This document shows positions 22,816 to 35,370 of a stretch of DNA of 64,000 bases, in pieces (within the stretch, counting starts at the first letter, position 1; the number at the start of each line of letters is the position of its first letter). The DNA comes from Tanypteryx hageni (lineage: Eukaryota > Arthropoda > Insecta > Odonata > Petaluridae), in NCBI GenBank assembly GCA_028673005.1, contig CM054117.1, forward strand, positions 31,654,561 through 31,718,560. Reading direction: 5' to 3'. The notes beneath the pieces were generated by a model. The model saw only the letters and a list, made by a program, of their open reading frames with translations, was not told the DNA's origin and made no database searches. A program made the translations under genes and the position numbers.

Positions 22816-23832
22816 AAATAAACGTCGCAATATGCATTGCACAAACTTTCTCATATACGTGTATATGTTTGGTCGACTGTGAACGCTTATAAAAGAAAAA
22901 CGCTTATAAATGAAACTTAACTGTAGTTTAGCGTATATTTCAATGCCACTAGTTGATATTTAGTAATTTTTTGTGGCGTATGGCTTAGTATTATTTGTGA
23001 CATCAGGCTGTACAATTGGATGGATTTTAATCAAAATTCTTATGGCCATTTTTGAGTAAAATGAATTTTGTTTCAAAATATCCTAGAATAAAGTGCCCTT
23101 AATTGTTGCGCAATATCGCTCATCTATTCAAAGTATCTATTATGAATGATATTATAAAAAAATCTGATGTGGCCACCGCATGACTTTCTCCATATCTGTA
23201 ATATTTCTAAAAATTCCAAATAGGTTATGGTAATGTCTTAATAATGCTCCTTTTTATTTTCTTAATTGTTGGAGCTTTGTGGATATATCCAATAACAGAA
23301 GGCTATGGTTTGAGTTTATTTCTGTTTTTTTTTAAAAGTCTAAAATTTTCTGTTTCGTAAAATATTTATTATTATGTAATCTATTTGGAATTTTTAGAAA
23401 TATTACAGATATGGAAAAAGTCATATGGTGGCCACATCAGATTTTTAGAGATATATGGCTTCTGTATTGTTATTTTTGACATCAAGTTCTACAATTGGAT
23501 TGATTTCAATCAAATTCTCTGGAGCCATTTTTGAGTAAATCAAGTATTTCTAAAACTCGCCAAGAATAAACTACCCTTTATTTTTGTGTAATATCATTTT
23601 TATTAAGAAAAGGTCTGCAAAAGACGATATATTGCATAAATACAAGATATCATTCAATTTTATGTATGTGTTTCGGCCCTAGCACTGCGAACAGACATAC
23701 GGCATAGCAAAAGCCACTTTTATGGACTCATGGACACCTAAAATGTGTATTTCCATCAAAATCTCGAAGTCGAATTTTTTTCACGATTACAATACTTTCT
23801 CTATATACTACATATATGAGAAAGTAAAAATG
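22816..23832 (-). repeat. Repeat family X, copy 2, inverted (5'UTR intron of gene B)
   Basis: Reverse-oriented relative of 12057-12928, from AATAAACGTCGCAAT at the left to CATATATGAGAAAGTAAA at the right. It carries an extra 289-bp MITE (23158-23446) that copy 1 lacks, so the MITE arrived after the two copies separated. Confidence 0.75.
23158..23446. mobile_element. MITE with about 70-bp terminal inverted repeats
   Basis: Starts AAAAATCTGATGTGGCCACC and ends with the complement. The arms (about 23158-23230 and 23376-23446) match over roughly 70 bp with few differences. A degenerate relative ends at 56912 (GTGGTGGCCACATCAGATTT). It is nested in repeat X copy 2. Confidence 0.8.
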
Positions 23833-24066
23833 AAGACACTTTACAAATGCATCTCAAATATTACACGTTCAAATGGATGAATCTTGCAGGTGGCACAATT
23901 AATGTTATGACAAATTTGCGAAAAACCAAAAGTTTCTTAATAAAACCATTAATTAGTCAATTTAAAAAACTTGATTTTATATTAATTAGAATTATATGAA
24001 TTATGAATTCTTTAATGAGGCTTAAATGGAAAGGTGAATTTCATTAATTTTTCATCTGTAATTTAC

Positions 24067-24068
24067 AG
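24067..24068 (+). promoter_or_regulatory. Splice acceptor of the 5'UTR intron of gene B
   Basis: CATCTGTAATTTACAG ends 12 nt before the ATG at 24081. Pairs with the donor at 21311. Confidence 0.65.
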
Positions 24069-24080
24069 ACCAACTTCAAG

Positions 24081-27000
24081 ATGTTCTCCTTATATACCTT
24101 TTTACTCTGGTTTGCTGTGGCTGCATCAGCATTATTTGCCATCATTTATGTGTTTTTCACTTGGTATTATGATTACTGGAATAAACATGGAGTTCCAAAT
24201 TTAAAACCCAGTTTTCCCTTTGGAAACTTCGGTGACTTGATTATGCAAAGGACTGCATTGATGGAGTATTACATCAAATTATACAAGAACTTTGAAGGCC
24301 AACCTTTGGCAGGTTATATCAGTATGATTGAACCAGTTCTTCTCGTCAAAGATCCAGAGATCATCAAATCAATGCTTGTGAAAGATTTTTCTCACTTCCA
24401 TGACCGAGGTATACGTTTTAATGAACAGCATGATCCTTTGGTAGCACATTTGTTTAATATTTCTGGACAACGGTGGCATGACTTGAGACATAAACTTTCA
24501 CCAACTTTCACTTCGGGGAAGATGCGCTACATGTTCCCTCTGATTAAAAGTATTGCAGAGGAATTTCAAAGAACGGTGAGAATGGCATTTTTATACTAAT
24601 CAGTACATTTTATTATTAATTTTAATCATGATCCTTCTTTAATTGTTGTTTGTTCCAAATGTGAGAGGAGTGGTAACACTGGATGGAATGAGTTTATCTG
24701 TTTCAAATAATTCTAAATTTTTTAAAAGACATATTCTATTCATATTTTCATCATTAAACATTGAGTTTCTCTTTTTTGTTGACATCCATACTTTTCAGCC
24801 ATTTTTCTCTTTCCATCCTCAACTAATATCATAAATTTATAGCATACAAATGTTGCTAATATAATCAGAGTATAATAATTTAATCCATTAGTGAGAGCAT
24901 GTAGTAGTAAGGCCAAACCAAAATATGCATTGTGCATAATATGAAAGAAATTTAAAAGAATTTGTTTGTAATGATTGTACTAAAATTTTGCAAATGTAGA
25001 AAAATTGTGCTGAAATTTAAATTAATTTCCTTTAGATGTATTGTTTTCAAACCTAATATCACATCAGCTTTTTGGAAATACCTACTGCACTTATTTAATT
25101 TATTTGCACTGCAAATTATGATATAATATTATTTTTTTATTTAACTCTCTCTAGATAATAGAAATATTTTTAGACCATTACGTCATTCATTAATTTAAGT
25201 AAATTTTTTATCCAGGTGATGAGAGAAATATCAGAGAAAGGCAATGAACTTGAAGTGAAGGATTTGAATGCTCGCTACACCACAGATATTATTGGATCAG
25301 CTGCATTTGGTGTTGACGCAGGATCACTAGCAAAGCCTGATGCAGAAATGCGTGTTATTGGTCGCAAAATTTTTGAGAGTAATATTATTGAAGCTTGGAG
25401 AAGTTTTATATTTTTTTTATCTCCACGGGTTTCTGAATTGCTTCGATTGAAGTTGATAAGTCCATTTGTGGAAAAATCCTTAATAAGGATTGTTTCTGAT
25501 ACTATCAAGTATCGTGAAGAAAACAACATAGAGAGGAATGACTTTTTGCAGCTCCTGATTAAGTTGAAAAATAATTCGCTGGATACTGATGATAAAGGAA
25601 ATACTCCTGATGGTGAGTGAATTTATTTACTTCTATACACCAGTTTTAGAGTAAACTAAAGGAAGGTTAAAGAAAAATGTTTTAACATACAAAACAAATA
25701 ATAAGCATACCTTTCTATTCATTCCTGCCATCATTAACCCTTTAAATCCCACATATTCTAATGTCATATCCCAGGAGTGATGTAGCAATCTATCATACTT
25801 AGAAATAGAGCATTAGGAGCTATCTAGCATAGGAAATAATTAACACCAATAACCAAGTAAATTCAAGTGTGGGATATTGGGAAAATCTTCAAAACGATTG
25901 ATCTAAGTTGTAGGACAGCAGACTATGTCTTGCCCTCTGAGTATACTTGAGCATGGGATTTTAAGGGTTAAAAACTTACTAAACATGTTTCTCTTAAAGG
26001 AGTAGATCATAAATGATATCAGTTATACAGTGAAGAGGGCTATGTTGAGTATTGACAAGGAAGAGGAGTAATTGATAAAAGTGACATTTTAATAAAGTAA
26101 CACACATTTAAAAAATGACAACTACATAAAATAGTAATAAATGAAACCATTAAATTCATTGGAATTCCAAACATATTTTTTCTGTTTTTTATATTGAAGT
26201 TACTAATAAAACTTGAAATGTGGCTTATATAAACTATGTTTACAAGTAACTATTTCATTAGTTTATTTTATCAATGTTTCTGTAACTTTTTCTTTTAGTT
26301 GAATTGAATGAAAAACAAATGTGTGCACAGTGCTTTGTCTTTTTTATTGGTGGATTTGAGACATCTGCAACTGCTATGACATTTTGCCTTTATGAGTTGG
26401 CTCGACACCCAGACATTCAGCAGGAATTGGCTTGTGAGGTTGATAGAGTCTTGGAAGAACACGATGGTGAATTGACCTATGAAGGTATTTTTGAAATGCA
26501 TCTGATGGAGAGGGTGATTGCAGGTTAGTCTAATAGGCATTTATTACAGCTACTTTTTATATTTTGAGGTAGTAGAAAATAATGCTATTTTTAAATATGT
26601 CATTTTAAGATTTTGTACTACATGCAGTCCCTTACTTTCATACATGCATTCCTGAAAATGTGTACGAAAGTCAAATGTACAAAAGTTGAACAATAGACTT
26701 ACATGTTATAAGGGGGGTTCTGTTCTCAGAGAGTTTTTTACCCCTGAGTGTTATACAATGTATAAATGGTTATTTAAAACATTAAAAACATGGATTAAAC
26801 ATTAACCTTTATCAACCGGATTTAAATGCCCGAGCATAGGTTATATCTGCTGGATTTATTCTGGAGTATTTAAAAAATATTTGCTTACATTCTGAAAAAA
26901 TCGTGTAACTTTTATTCTTTTGGAAATTAAAATTAGAAAGAATTGACGTACAATCTTAAAATTTACACTATATTTTAGAAAAATTAATGAAGTTTTGTAT

Positions 27001-29507
27001 TCTTTTAATCTTTTTCTGACTGCCATATGAAACCTCTCATATTAAACATTTAAATCACATATTTTGGGAAAATTTTGGTTATTAAATGTTGCCTTGCTGA
27101 CCACATCATTGTTAAACTTCGAGAATAAATTGTTGAGTCAACCTGCATACATGTAGTGTATACGAGTGCATAGATTGCCTTAAATTATCGTAGGCTTTTT
27201 TGCAAAATTACGTAATCCTAATGGGACTGGGATTTAGTTTGGAATCTTTTGCTTATCTAAATGACTACATAGATGTAGAGTAAGAGAGAGGAGGATGTGG
27301 TGAGGGAGATAGGAAGCAAGGGGTATAGAATGGAAGGTACATAGATAGTAAGGGAGGTATAGAATTACAAAAGGATGGGAGGAAACAGATAAAGAGGGAG
27401 ACGGAGAAAAATAGGGAGAGCTATGGATCGGGACAGGAGGGAATGAGAGATGGGGAAGTGGGAGGAAAGAGAGACAGAGAGAGGGAGGGAGAGAGAGAGG
27501 GAAGGAAAGATAGAGGAAGGGAGGGAGAGAGAGAGGGAGGGAATATCATTAATTATTTATTATTATTACTTCATTTTTGACAAGGGCCTCATAATTGGAG
27601 AAAACAAGAATGAGAAAGAAATTCTCCCGAATCTCTATTTTGGCAAATTTTATACTGGTTCTTACTCAATAATTACAGCTGTTATCATTAATTTTTAAGA
27701 TCCCCGTTGAATTTTAATGTGCAATTTACACTAGAAAAATAAACTAATTTTGTGATTATCCATAATAATGAGTTATGATTACATACGATATATGGTTTCA
27801 GTAGGATAATCAGTCTTACAATGGGTTTTTCAACCATATAGTAACTGACACCCATCATATGATGGGCAATACACTACTTATGAAATAATAATGACAAAAT
27901 GCAATAAAATATTCAAACAATTGCAAAAACAAATGCCATGCGATAGCTTGAAATTTTCGTTCGTCAGCTGATGTGCGAAAGTCCGAATTTGGCATATGAA
28001 AGGCGGTTTAGGGGTGTCAATGTATAATGTACGAAAGTGCGGGTTGTACAAAAGTCAAACATACAAAAGTCGAGGACCTCCTGTACTTTAAAAGTAATTT
28101 GTGGAGCATCCTATGCTTTTCTTTCATTTCTTGTTTATCAAGAGAAATCTCTTAGTCCTCAACATAAAAATATTTAAATATCTACAAACTAATACAAACA
28201 ACAGATATAATGGAAACAGTCTATGGATCTTGTCCAATTTTGATGCTATTCCGTGCACTTGAAATATGAGACCTCTTTAATTATATAAAGCCTGCATGTC
28301 AGATGTCATCTTCAATTTTCTCAATACATCCTGGTTATAAAATTCCTGATTCCATCCAGATAGGGTTAAATATTAAATACGTATTTAACACTCTTAAGTG
28401 CCAAAGGTTGATGTGAACAGTTTTGTCATGCCTAATAAATTTATTACCTCTGGCAGTCATTCATGACCACCATATCATATCACATCACATCATATCATAT
28501 CGTATCATATCGTATCATATCATATCATATTATATTGTATCGTATCATATCATATCATGTCATATCATAGCGTATCGTATCGTATCGTACCGTAACGTAT
28601 CATATCGTATTGTATCGTATCATATCATATTGTACCATATCGTACCGTACCATAATGTACCGTATCATACCGTACCATATCATCATATCATATTTTTTTT
28701 GCCCAAAGATCATATAGCAAAAAACAAGCAAGCACCAGACTTCTGATTTGTACAATATTTTGTTAAGCTGTCTCAATAATATTATTTATACTAGGCATAT
28801 GGCATGCTCAATAATTCTTATTAATGTTGAAGTTCATTTTCAATTTGCAGAAGCCTTACGGATGTATCCTCCAGTGCCCATTTTATTTCGGGAATGCACC
28901 AAAGATTATATAATCAAAAGAGATCAGTATCCTAACTTATTGACCAAAGATCATCCTGAGGACCTTCTAATTGAAAAAGGAACCAAAGTAGTCTTCCCGA
29001 CGTGTGCAATGCATAGAGATCCAAAATATTATCCTGATCCAGAACGTTTTGATCCTAGACGCTTCACTGAGGAGGCAAAGAAACAAAGACCAGCATTTAC
29101 ATATTTACCATTTGGAGAAGGCCCTCGTTTTTGCATTGGTAAGAGACTTTGCAGAGAATTTATATTTTTTGAGAGGTCCTAATCTGAAAAATAAATAAAT
29201 ATTTATTTATTTTAAAATATGCATCTTCAATTATCAGAATTTGTTCACTAAGAGCTGAGAATTTGATTTATTATCAATTTATGTTAATTTTAAGGCAAAG
29301 TAGATAAAATGTCTTACTAAACATGATTCTCTGACAGGTATGCGGTTTGGAAACATGCAAGCAAAAGCTGGATTGGCATCATTGATCTCAAAATTTGAAT
29401 TTAGACTGAGCCCCAAATCATCAGGAAAATTAGATTTAGATCCAGCTTCATTTGTACCTACAAGTAAAGGGGGAATGTTTATACAGTTTCATCCACGAAA
29501 AAAATAA
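24081..29507 (+). CDS. CYP6-like: Cytochrome P450, CYP6-like, gene B (five coding exons)
   Basis: Coding exons: 24081-24575, 25216-25612, 26299-26523, 28851-29138, 29338-29507, joined in phases 0, 1, 1, 1 to give 524 aa. The N-terminal hydrophobic segment (about residues 5-25) is followed by WYYDYWNKHGVPN and FPFGNFG, the usual anchor-hinge order of microsomal P450s. Motifs: GGFETSAT in the I-helix, EALRMYPP with the ExxR pair (E373, R376), DPERFDPRRF, and [10 protein letters not shown] with the haem Cys at 467, followed by MRFGNMQAKAG. It is much closer to gene C than to gene A; exon 1 is identical to C at roughly three residues in four. Exons 3, 4 and 5 have the same lengths as in C. Intron 3 holds a pogo-like element and an (ATATC)n satellite. 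Likely a detoxification-type monooxygenase; substrate unknown. Confidence 0.95.
26621..28083. mobile_element. Pogo/Tigger-like non-autonomous element, intron 3 of gene B
   Basis: A 1463-bp element starting CATGCAGTCCCTTACTTTC and ending ACTTTTGTATG-type sequence read in complement (final GAGGACCTCCTG). It is flanked by TA (26619-26620, 28084-28085). Both ends and the adjacent 100-300 bp match the element at 58630-60750 in inverted order. The middle has a purine-rich GGGAGA tract (27270-27540). No transposase is seen. Confidence 0.8.
27440..27545 (+). repeat. (GGGAGA)n purine-rich low-complexity tract
   Basis: Runs of GAGAGAGGGAGGGAGAGAG inside the pogo-like element. The open frame across it is an artefact of the repeat. 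Confidence 0.85.
28468..28696. repeat. (ATATC)n pentanucleotide satellite, intron 3 of gene B
   Basis: About 230 bp of CATAT/CGTAT pentamers with many C-T and A-G exchanges, ending about 155 bp before exon 4. The 107-codon frame across it (SYRIISYHIIS) is produced by the repeat. Confidence 0.92.
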
Positions 29508-29639
29508 CATGAATGATTTTCTCTTTATTGAATTTTTGAAATATTTTATAGAATGCCTTTAATATATTCACTATTTTTTTTAATTCAAGGAGTTACTCAA
29601 TTTTTATTTTATCAAAATGAAACACTTAAATCATAAAAA

Positions 29640-29645
29640 AATAAA
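29640..29645 (+). terminator. Candidate poly(A) signal of gene B
   Basis: AATAAA 133 nt after the TAA stop of gene B. Confidence 0.5.
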
Positions 29646-29820
29646 TGTTATTCATAATGTTGTTAAATGCAAAATTACCTCAAAGCAATATGCTAAACAA
29701 TGTATATTTTATGAATATTTGGTAAATTGAAGTCTAAGAGAGTAATAAAATTTTCAAAAGAAATTAATAGCTTTCCTTTTATGTGGTGAGATATATGAAA
29801 GAAACATCATTAGTTTAATC

Positions 29821-31212
29821 CAGAGGTTCCCAAAATGTGGTTCGCAAACCCCTAGGGTAAATCCATTCACTGTTATCTAGAAATACACAGAAACTCGCTC
29901 GCGTCTACAAACATGAAGAAAGCTCTCGACGAAAATATTTCGCAGATAATACCATCTAAAGCAAACAATCGGTCATCTTTGAGAGATAAAAAGAAATCGT
30001 GAATTTATATATCCACAAATTCTCAAAATTTCTAATTTTCATTGTTATTATTCAAGTTTTCTTGAAATAAAATGTTATTCATCGGATCTCCTTCTGTTAT
30101 AATAAAAAAGAATACCGATGTAAGTTATTCTTTGAAAAATCAACGAATGCATTTTCTCGTCGTGTTTTTCAAGCTACACATGTATGTAATAGCACTATAT
30201 TTTTTTCGGAGGCTAGTCATGCTCATAGGTTGGTTAATAGAGAAATCACGTTATCTAATGCAGGCCAGTTTACATCTGAAAGCTTTTGACCATACCAGCT
30301 AGAGTACTTAAAAGCTGACGTTGCCACCATCCCGCCACTTGCTTAGCTGCTTAGCCTATCTCAGTGGCGGTGGCGGATTTAAGGGGGGAGGGGGGGGGGT
30401 CGCACATGGCGTGCGTAAAGGTCCCGTGAAGTATGGGGCCCCGTGACGTATGGCAGTGCTTCTCAACTTGGGTTACGCGGAACCTTAGGGTTCCGCGAAA
30501 GGTTTGGGTTCCGTGTGGATCCGCGAAAATGTGGGAAAAAGACAAGGTTTTCCTACTGACCAGTTACCCTAAATCTTGAATTTCTCCCTCACACTCAGTG
30601 ACGGCTTTAAGGAGGGTCGCACTTGGCGTGTGACAGGGACCCCTTGAAATAAGGGTCCCCGAAAAAATGTTCGTGTATATAATCTCAGAAATATTAAATG
30701 TCTCAATTTAAAAACCAGTGGAACCTCACTATGATTCCATAGAAAAACGATCCTTAAGAGGTCTCATAAAAGAGGATAGCCGATAGGAGCGGTTTCACTA
30801 TTTATTTAGATGGCAAGGCCACCGACTGCTTAGCGCCAGGGCCTCCCAAATGTTTAGCGTCAGAGGCTCCAGTAGGCGTAAATCCACCACTGCTCATTCC
30901 ATGTGACGAGCACTAAGTTGCATTCTGATATATCAAGCGAGCACCAAACTATATCCCAGGATATCAAACGAGCACCACTGTACTTTTGCGAAAAAATTAT
31001 AATAAATACTGCAATCAAACCAACGTCATTGTTATTAGTAATGTTCGTATATACGTTTAGAAAGAAAAAAAACGGATTATAATGAATTAATGATATTAGG
31101 AAACGAGATTAAAGCAACGCAGAAGCGCACAACCAGGCTGCCGAAGAACACACGCAATCAAGCTGCCATAGGAGCACAGCGGTGTTCGCGAGCACCAGGC
31201 TGGGAACCCCTG
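29821..31212. mobile_element. Possible composite of hAT-type elements
   Basis: CAGAGGTTCCCAAAATGTGG at 29821 and the complement of CAGGGGTTCCCAGCCTGG ending at 31212 look like a hAT end pair. A further pair, CAGTGGCGGTGGCGGATT (30362) and AAATCCACCACTG (ending 30892), lies inside. Neither pair has matching 8-bp flanks, and the region also contains the gene-A-like block 29873-29955, so the boundaries are unreliable. Confidence 0.35.
29873..29955 (+). other. Block similar to the gene A upstream region
   Basis: TTATCTAGAAATACACAG and the following 70 bp align with 9779-9866 upstream of gene A. It fits a remnant of the 5' flank of the pseudo-A copy. Confidence 0.45.
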
Positions 31213-33141
31213 GCCAATCTACTTCGACTTCCTGAAGGTTCAGTCAACATCACTGAACCCTTCGGTGTTATTCAAGTGACGCATGCTAGATTCAAGATCG
31301 CGAACATTCCCTACGGGGAGATTTGTCAGCGAGAAAGAGTTTGACCAAGGCACGTTTTGTCTCTCCCACGATAAATCCACCTTGAACGGGTGCAGTTGAG
31401 GTGATGCGTGAGTATTTCACCTGCTCGTGAGAAGTGATCGGCTCAGGTATTGTTACGTGTGCGGTAAATTTCGGATTTATAACATTTTTTTACAGGGGTG
31501 ACAATCCATTTATATTCAGTGCTAGAGTAGCTTCTGTTTACATGGAGTATGGCGAATTTACAAAAAAAACAGCCCAAAATTTATCTTCCTGGGCAGAGGG
31601 AAATCATGATTTTAAAACATCTATCGATGAGGAATATGAAAAATTGCTATAACGTAGCGTGTCCAACTGAAGTATGACATTGTAATTTTTCTTTTCGCAT
31701 AAAAAATACAAAAATTGCCGTGATTCACATTATCTAAAGTCAGACTAGCCTGTGAAATTCATAAATCAGGCGCTCAACTCGGCAACTACGCGCGAGGTGA
31801 GTGATAGATTGGGCCGTATGGGGCCAGCGGGTCGATAATTTCACACTCTTGGTATAGATTAAGTCATGCTATTGGTCGAAAGTGTTTTTTATTGCTATGT
31901 TTTTTTCACATTGACATGCTTGGCGGCTTATCATTTAATAGTCCAAAGTTCATGGAATACTATAATCGTCCTTGGGACGGCTCTTTTATAGGCATTTTGG
32001 TGTAAGGACCCATGCAAACATATAAGTGCACCGAAAAAATATTAGTAATAATTTGAAAACTTCAATAAAAACGAAACACGATTTCTTTTAAAATATGGAT
32101 AATTAATTCCTTCGGATTAGTTCGCCGACGCGCAACTGTAATTTAGAATATTGCCAAAGCTTAATCTTCTTGTAAGCGTTTGTTTTAATTCGCAAAAATC
32201 TAATTTGTGGCATATATGAGCTGCGCATCTCATATTTTCTGTCTTGTCAAATAACTGGTGACCGACCCAAGCGCTATGTAACCAAAACCCCGTGCATTTG
32301 AATAAGCAGTCTGCCGCTTCATCGCTTGATAGCAAGTTTATGTAATATTTTAATCCGAAAGAAAATACTAAAGGAATTGAGATTTCTCAGCAAGAATGAC
32401 AGACCAAAAAAAGTTTAATTTATGCCCAGAATGTAAACAAAGGTTACACGTATCAGCATCCCAAAAAAATAAAGAGTGAATGATTTTCTTATTGTGCCAC
32501 CGATAAAAGGAGTCGAAAATCGTTGTGCCGATTTGGTAAATATTTCGAGAATATTTTCTTTCTTAGCAGATATTTTTTTAGATGATGTGTTGAAGAAAAT
32601 TATCAGTGGCGAAACTGAGAAAAAACTTTATTTTTTGCGTTACCATATGGAAGAGAGAGGAGGAGACGCAGACATCTGAATAAAGTGATAAACCGAGAAA
32701 ACAGAATATTATTGTTGTTTTGGATGTCTTCGGACCCAGATATAGGGGATAAAATAAGGCTGTGATAAACTTAGAAATATTTATTTTTTAATAAACGGTC
32801 GGTTTGCAGCACAAGGAAAATTACAACTGATAGATTAAGAATATAACATTCAAAAAGAAACTAAACATATACAATTAAGAATGTGATAATAACAATAAAA
32901 TAACAATGATATGTAGCAGAAGGATAATGGAAATCTGATAAATCTAACCGCTAATGTTCTGAGAGACAATTCTTATAGCATTATTAAGTTCTGAAGTATT
33001 ACCTTTCTCCTTTTGAAGTGGTTACGTACGTTTTAGTGGCCGTCAAAACGAACTCCTTTCTTTCTTTTCATCCCAACTGCCAACATCCTCACCGAACTTC
33101 GTGCCGTTGACCTTAAAAGCAATTTCTTCACTTCTTGGCAG
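31213..33141. other. No recognisable gene between gene B and pseudo-A exon 2
   Basis: Exon 1 of the decayed P450 would be expected here, but I find no sequence resembling it (no [17 protein letters not shown] or SPTFTSGKM). Short frames at 31434-31652 and 32476-32679 have no family I recognise. Confidence 0.55.
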
Positions 33142-33508
33142 AAGGAAATGGAAAACTATATTATGGGCGAGGACAAAGAACTCAAGAATGTGCTTCCCCG
33201 CTAGGCAACTGACGTGATCGTTCTTTGGAATCAGGGGTGGACATGGGCTCGCTAGAAAATTCAAATGCTGACTTCAGGGTCATCTCACCGCGTGATAAAC
33301 GTCGAGAGGTTGCACTTCTGCGACTTTTGACTCGAAAGACGGAGGTCCCTGAAGTTACTGGCAATATGGCATTGAATGTGAGAGTCACATCCTCAAAATT
33401 GTGGAAAGATAAACACAAAAAGGGGTTTTAAATAGTACGTTTAACTCATCTTTAGAGATCTTGTGTGCGTGTATTCGAGTGCTTGCGTGCGTGATTGTTT
33501 CGTCTGTT

Positions 33509-33885
33509 AGGTCCTTGTCGTTGCGAGAAGGCACATTAACCTACAGGCCGCTGTGTGCGATACTAGGTCCCTGGCGTGGTTTAATCTCCCGTAAACCTAG
33601 TATTATTTCCCCTTTCCTTCCCCCTTTATTTTTTTCCCTTTACCTCTTGGCGTGTACGTGTGCGTGTGTTTGTGGTTGCTTAGTAGGTCCCTGTCGCGGT
33701 CGTACTGACTCACAAACCTTCTAGCAACGGTGTGATTTTTTGGAGTCCCTGGAGCAGAGTAATTTCTCGCAAACCCGGTCCCGTTTCCTTTCCACCTTTA
33801 GGATTAGTGCTTGTGCGATTGAGTGAGTGAATGTGTGAGTGACATCAGGTCCCTGGCGTGGAGTAACAACCCCTAAATTTGTAAG
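33509..33885 (+). repeat. Irregular tandem array built on AGGTCCCTGGCG
   Basis: Five diverged units at about 33510, 33567, 33684, 33743 and 33847 share (T)AGGTCCCTGGCG, then TAAT or ACTG, then CTCxCAAACC. Pyrimidine-rich and (GTGC)n stretches separate them. Unit spacing varies from about 57 to 117 bp. Origin unknown; it could be a 5'UTR of a retroelement. Confidence 0.5.
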
Positions 33886-34033
33886 TTTATAATTTTTTTG
33901 TCTTTTGCCTTTTCCTTCCTTTCTTCCCCCTTTTTTATTGTATCTAATTTTGAATTTTACGGTTAAGGAGTTAATTTCTATTTAACATCAATTTCGCCGT
34001 AGTCTCCATCTTTACTTATTTATTTACAAAAAG

Positions 34034-34365
34034 GGGTTGCAGTGGCGGAGTGGCTAGAGCGTTGGCCTTCCACGCAGCAGTCCCGGGTTCAAATCCGGCG
34101 GAGGTCAGATACTTCAACCTGGTACCACCCAGTCCCCTAATTTTATGGTTTGTGATGAACATACGGAAAGGATGTTAAGCGATTGACTCCCTTGGCGCTC
34201 TTCGTAAGAGCAGGATAATGCCAGTAGTATTAGGTTTCCCTCCTCTCTTTTGTGTGAAAGGCAACGGGAATAATAAATGTGATCTCTAGTCACCGAGACC
34301 AATCGAAAGATTGACACTACTATTGACGATGATGAATCACGATAAAGAAAACTAGTAGTACACAT
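34034..34365 (+). mobile_element. tRNA-derived SINE in intron 2 of pseudo-A
   Basis: The head at 34034-34105 looks like a tRNA: A-box-like TGGCGGAGTGGCTAGAGCG, an anticodon loop with TCC, and the B box GGTTCAAATCC. The anticodon stem does not pair properly, so it is not a working tRNA. The body (GGCGCTCTTCGTAAGAGCAG, TTTCCCTCC) matches the split SINE at 58390-58629, and the tail has GGCAACGGGAA and a GATGATGA run. Confidence 0.75.
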
Positions 34366-34488
34366 TTATCAGGTTTTAGAGACATTTCTTACGGGGTCGA
34401 ATTTGGGATGTCATTTCGGGTGCCAGTCTTGATATGCGGAATGAGCCGAAGAGCGAAGTGAATAGACAGTTGAAGGAACATGTAGGGG

Positions 34489-34749
34489 CAGTGGCGTAAC
34501 GAGGGGGTAGCAGAGGGAGACAGTTTACCCCGGGCGCAGTGCTGACTCATAGCCGAAAATTAATGTTTCTGTTTATAAACAATAATAATATTATAATATA
34601 TGCCGAATTAAAATGCTAGTATAGTATGCTTGAGTTTCCAATATATTCCCCACTTTGCATTTGTCTGGAAAATTGTACAGAGAGCAAAGGGAGGGGGGCG
34701 CATCTCTGTGACTTGCCCCCGGGCGAAGGAGAACCTAGCTACGCCACTG
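34489..34749. mobile_element. hAT MITE inside exon 3 of pseudo-A, perfect target duplication
   Basis: A 261-bp element, CAGTGGCGTAACGAGG at the left and CTAGCTACGCCACTG at the right, flanked by the perfect 8-bp direct repeat TGTAGGGG (34481-34488 and 34750-34757). Removing it restores alignment with exon 3 of gene A across the site. Confidence 0.9.
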
Positions 34750-35244
34750 TGTAGGGGAAATCACTTCCGAAGGATTGGCAGAAATGCATTTGATGGATGG
34801 AGTGATTTCTGATAAGCTTGATATTTATATTCATGACTAGAATAACACTATTTCAAAACGGAGAATTAATTAAACGAATCGAATCGAATTCCAAAAAATC
34901 TGAAAAGTTCCGATAATGCTATTCAACTGGGAAAGAGATTATCAAAACGTAATTTATCGTGTATTTCTTTACCAGACTTTGTCTTCAAACATTTCGAATT
35001 CTTTTTAAACGAGATAATGGCAATCAAAGAGTTTGGGATTGCAAGTCATTTTAAGCAGAAAAATCACAAATCACTCTGATATTTAACTTACGTAAACATT
35101 GCTTACGTTATTGAAAAAGTTTTTATTTTAGACATATCAATAAAAATAAGTAAATTTAAGTGCAGAATCATCCCGCAATAATATATCTTCGTTATCTGTA
35201 CTTTGGCAGTGGTCCTAAAAATCTCAAAATCTAATGCATTTCAT

Positions 35245-35370
35245 TTCGAGGATCGTGGGTTCGAATCCTGATGCAGGCATGGTCGTATGTGCTCCTCTAT
35301 TATGAGCTAGATACCAGTTTCTGGTTTAAATTACGACCATCTTTACTTTAAATAAAAGAGCCAATCCAAT
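35245..35370 (+). mobile_element. tRNA-SINE remnant in intron 3 of pseudo-A
   Basis: B-box GGGTTCGAATCC at about 35259, then GATGCAGGCATGG and a tail with AATAAAAGAGCC. Counterpart of 18640-18755 in gene A. Confidence 0.55.

Noticed and set aside
27450..27698. Arg/Glu-rich 82-codon frame
   Set aside because: Translation of the GGGAGA tract inside a non-autonomous DNA element.
28423..28746. 107-codon frame with repeated SYHIISYR
   Set aside because: Produced by the ATATC pentanucleotide satellite in intron 3 of gene B.
29821..31212. Full-length hAT element with a defined target duplication
   Set aside because: End motifs fit, but the 8-bp flanks (GTTTAATC and GCCAATCT) do not match, so it is kept only as a low-confidence composite.
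31434..32679. Short frames (31434-31652, 32476-32679) as exons of a gene between B and pseudo-A
   Set aside because: No family resemblance, no consistent splice pairs, and not similar to P450 exon 1.
34034..34105. Possible functional tRNA gene (TCC anticodon)
   Set aside because: Acceptor and anticodon stems do not pair well, and the sequence continues into a SINE body shared with another copy, so it is a tRNA-derived SINE head.
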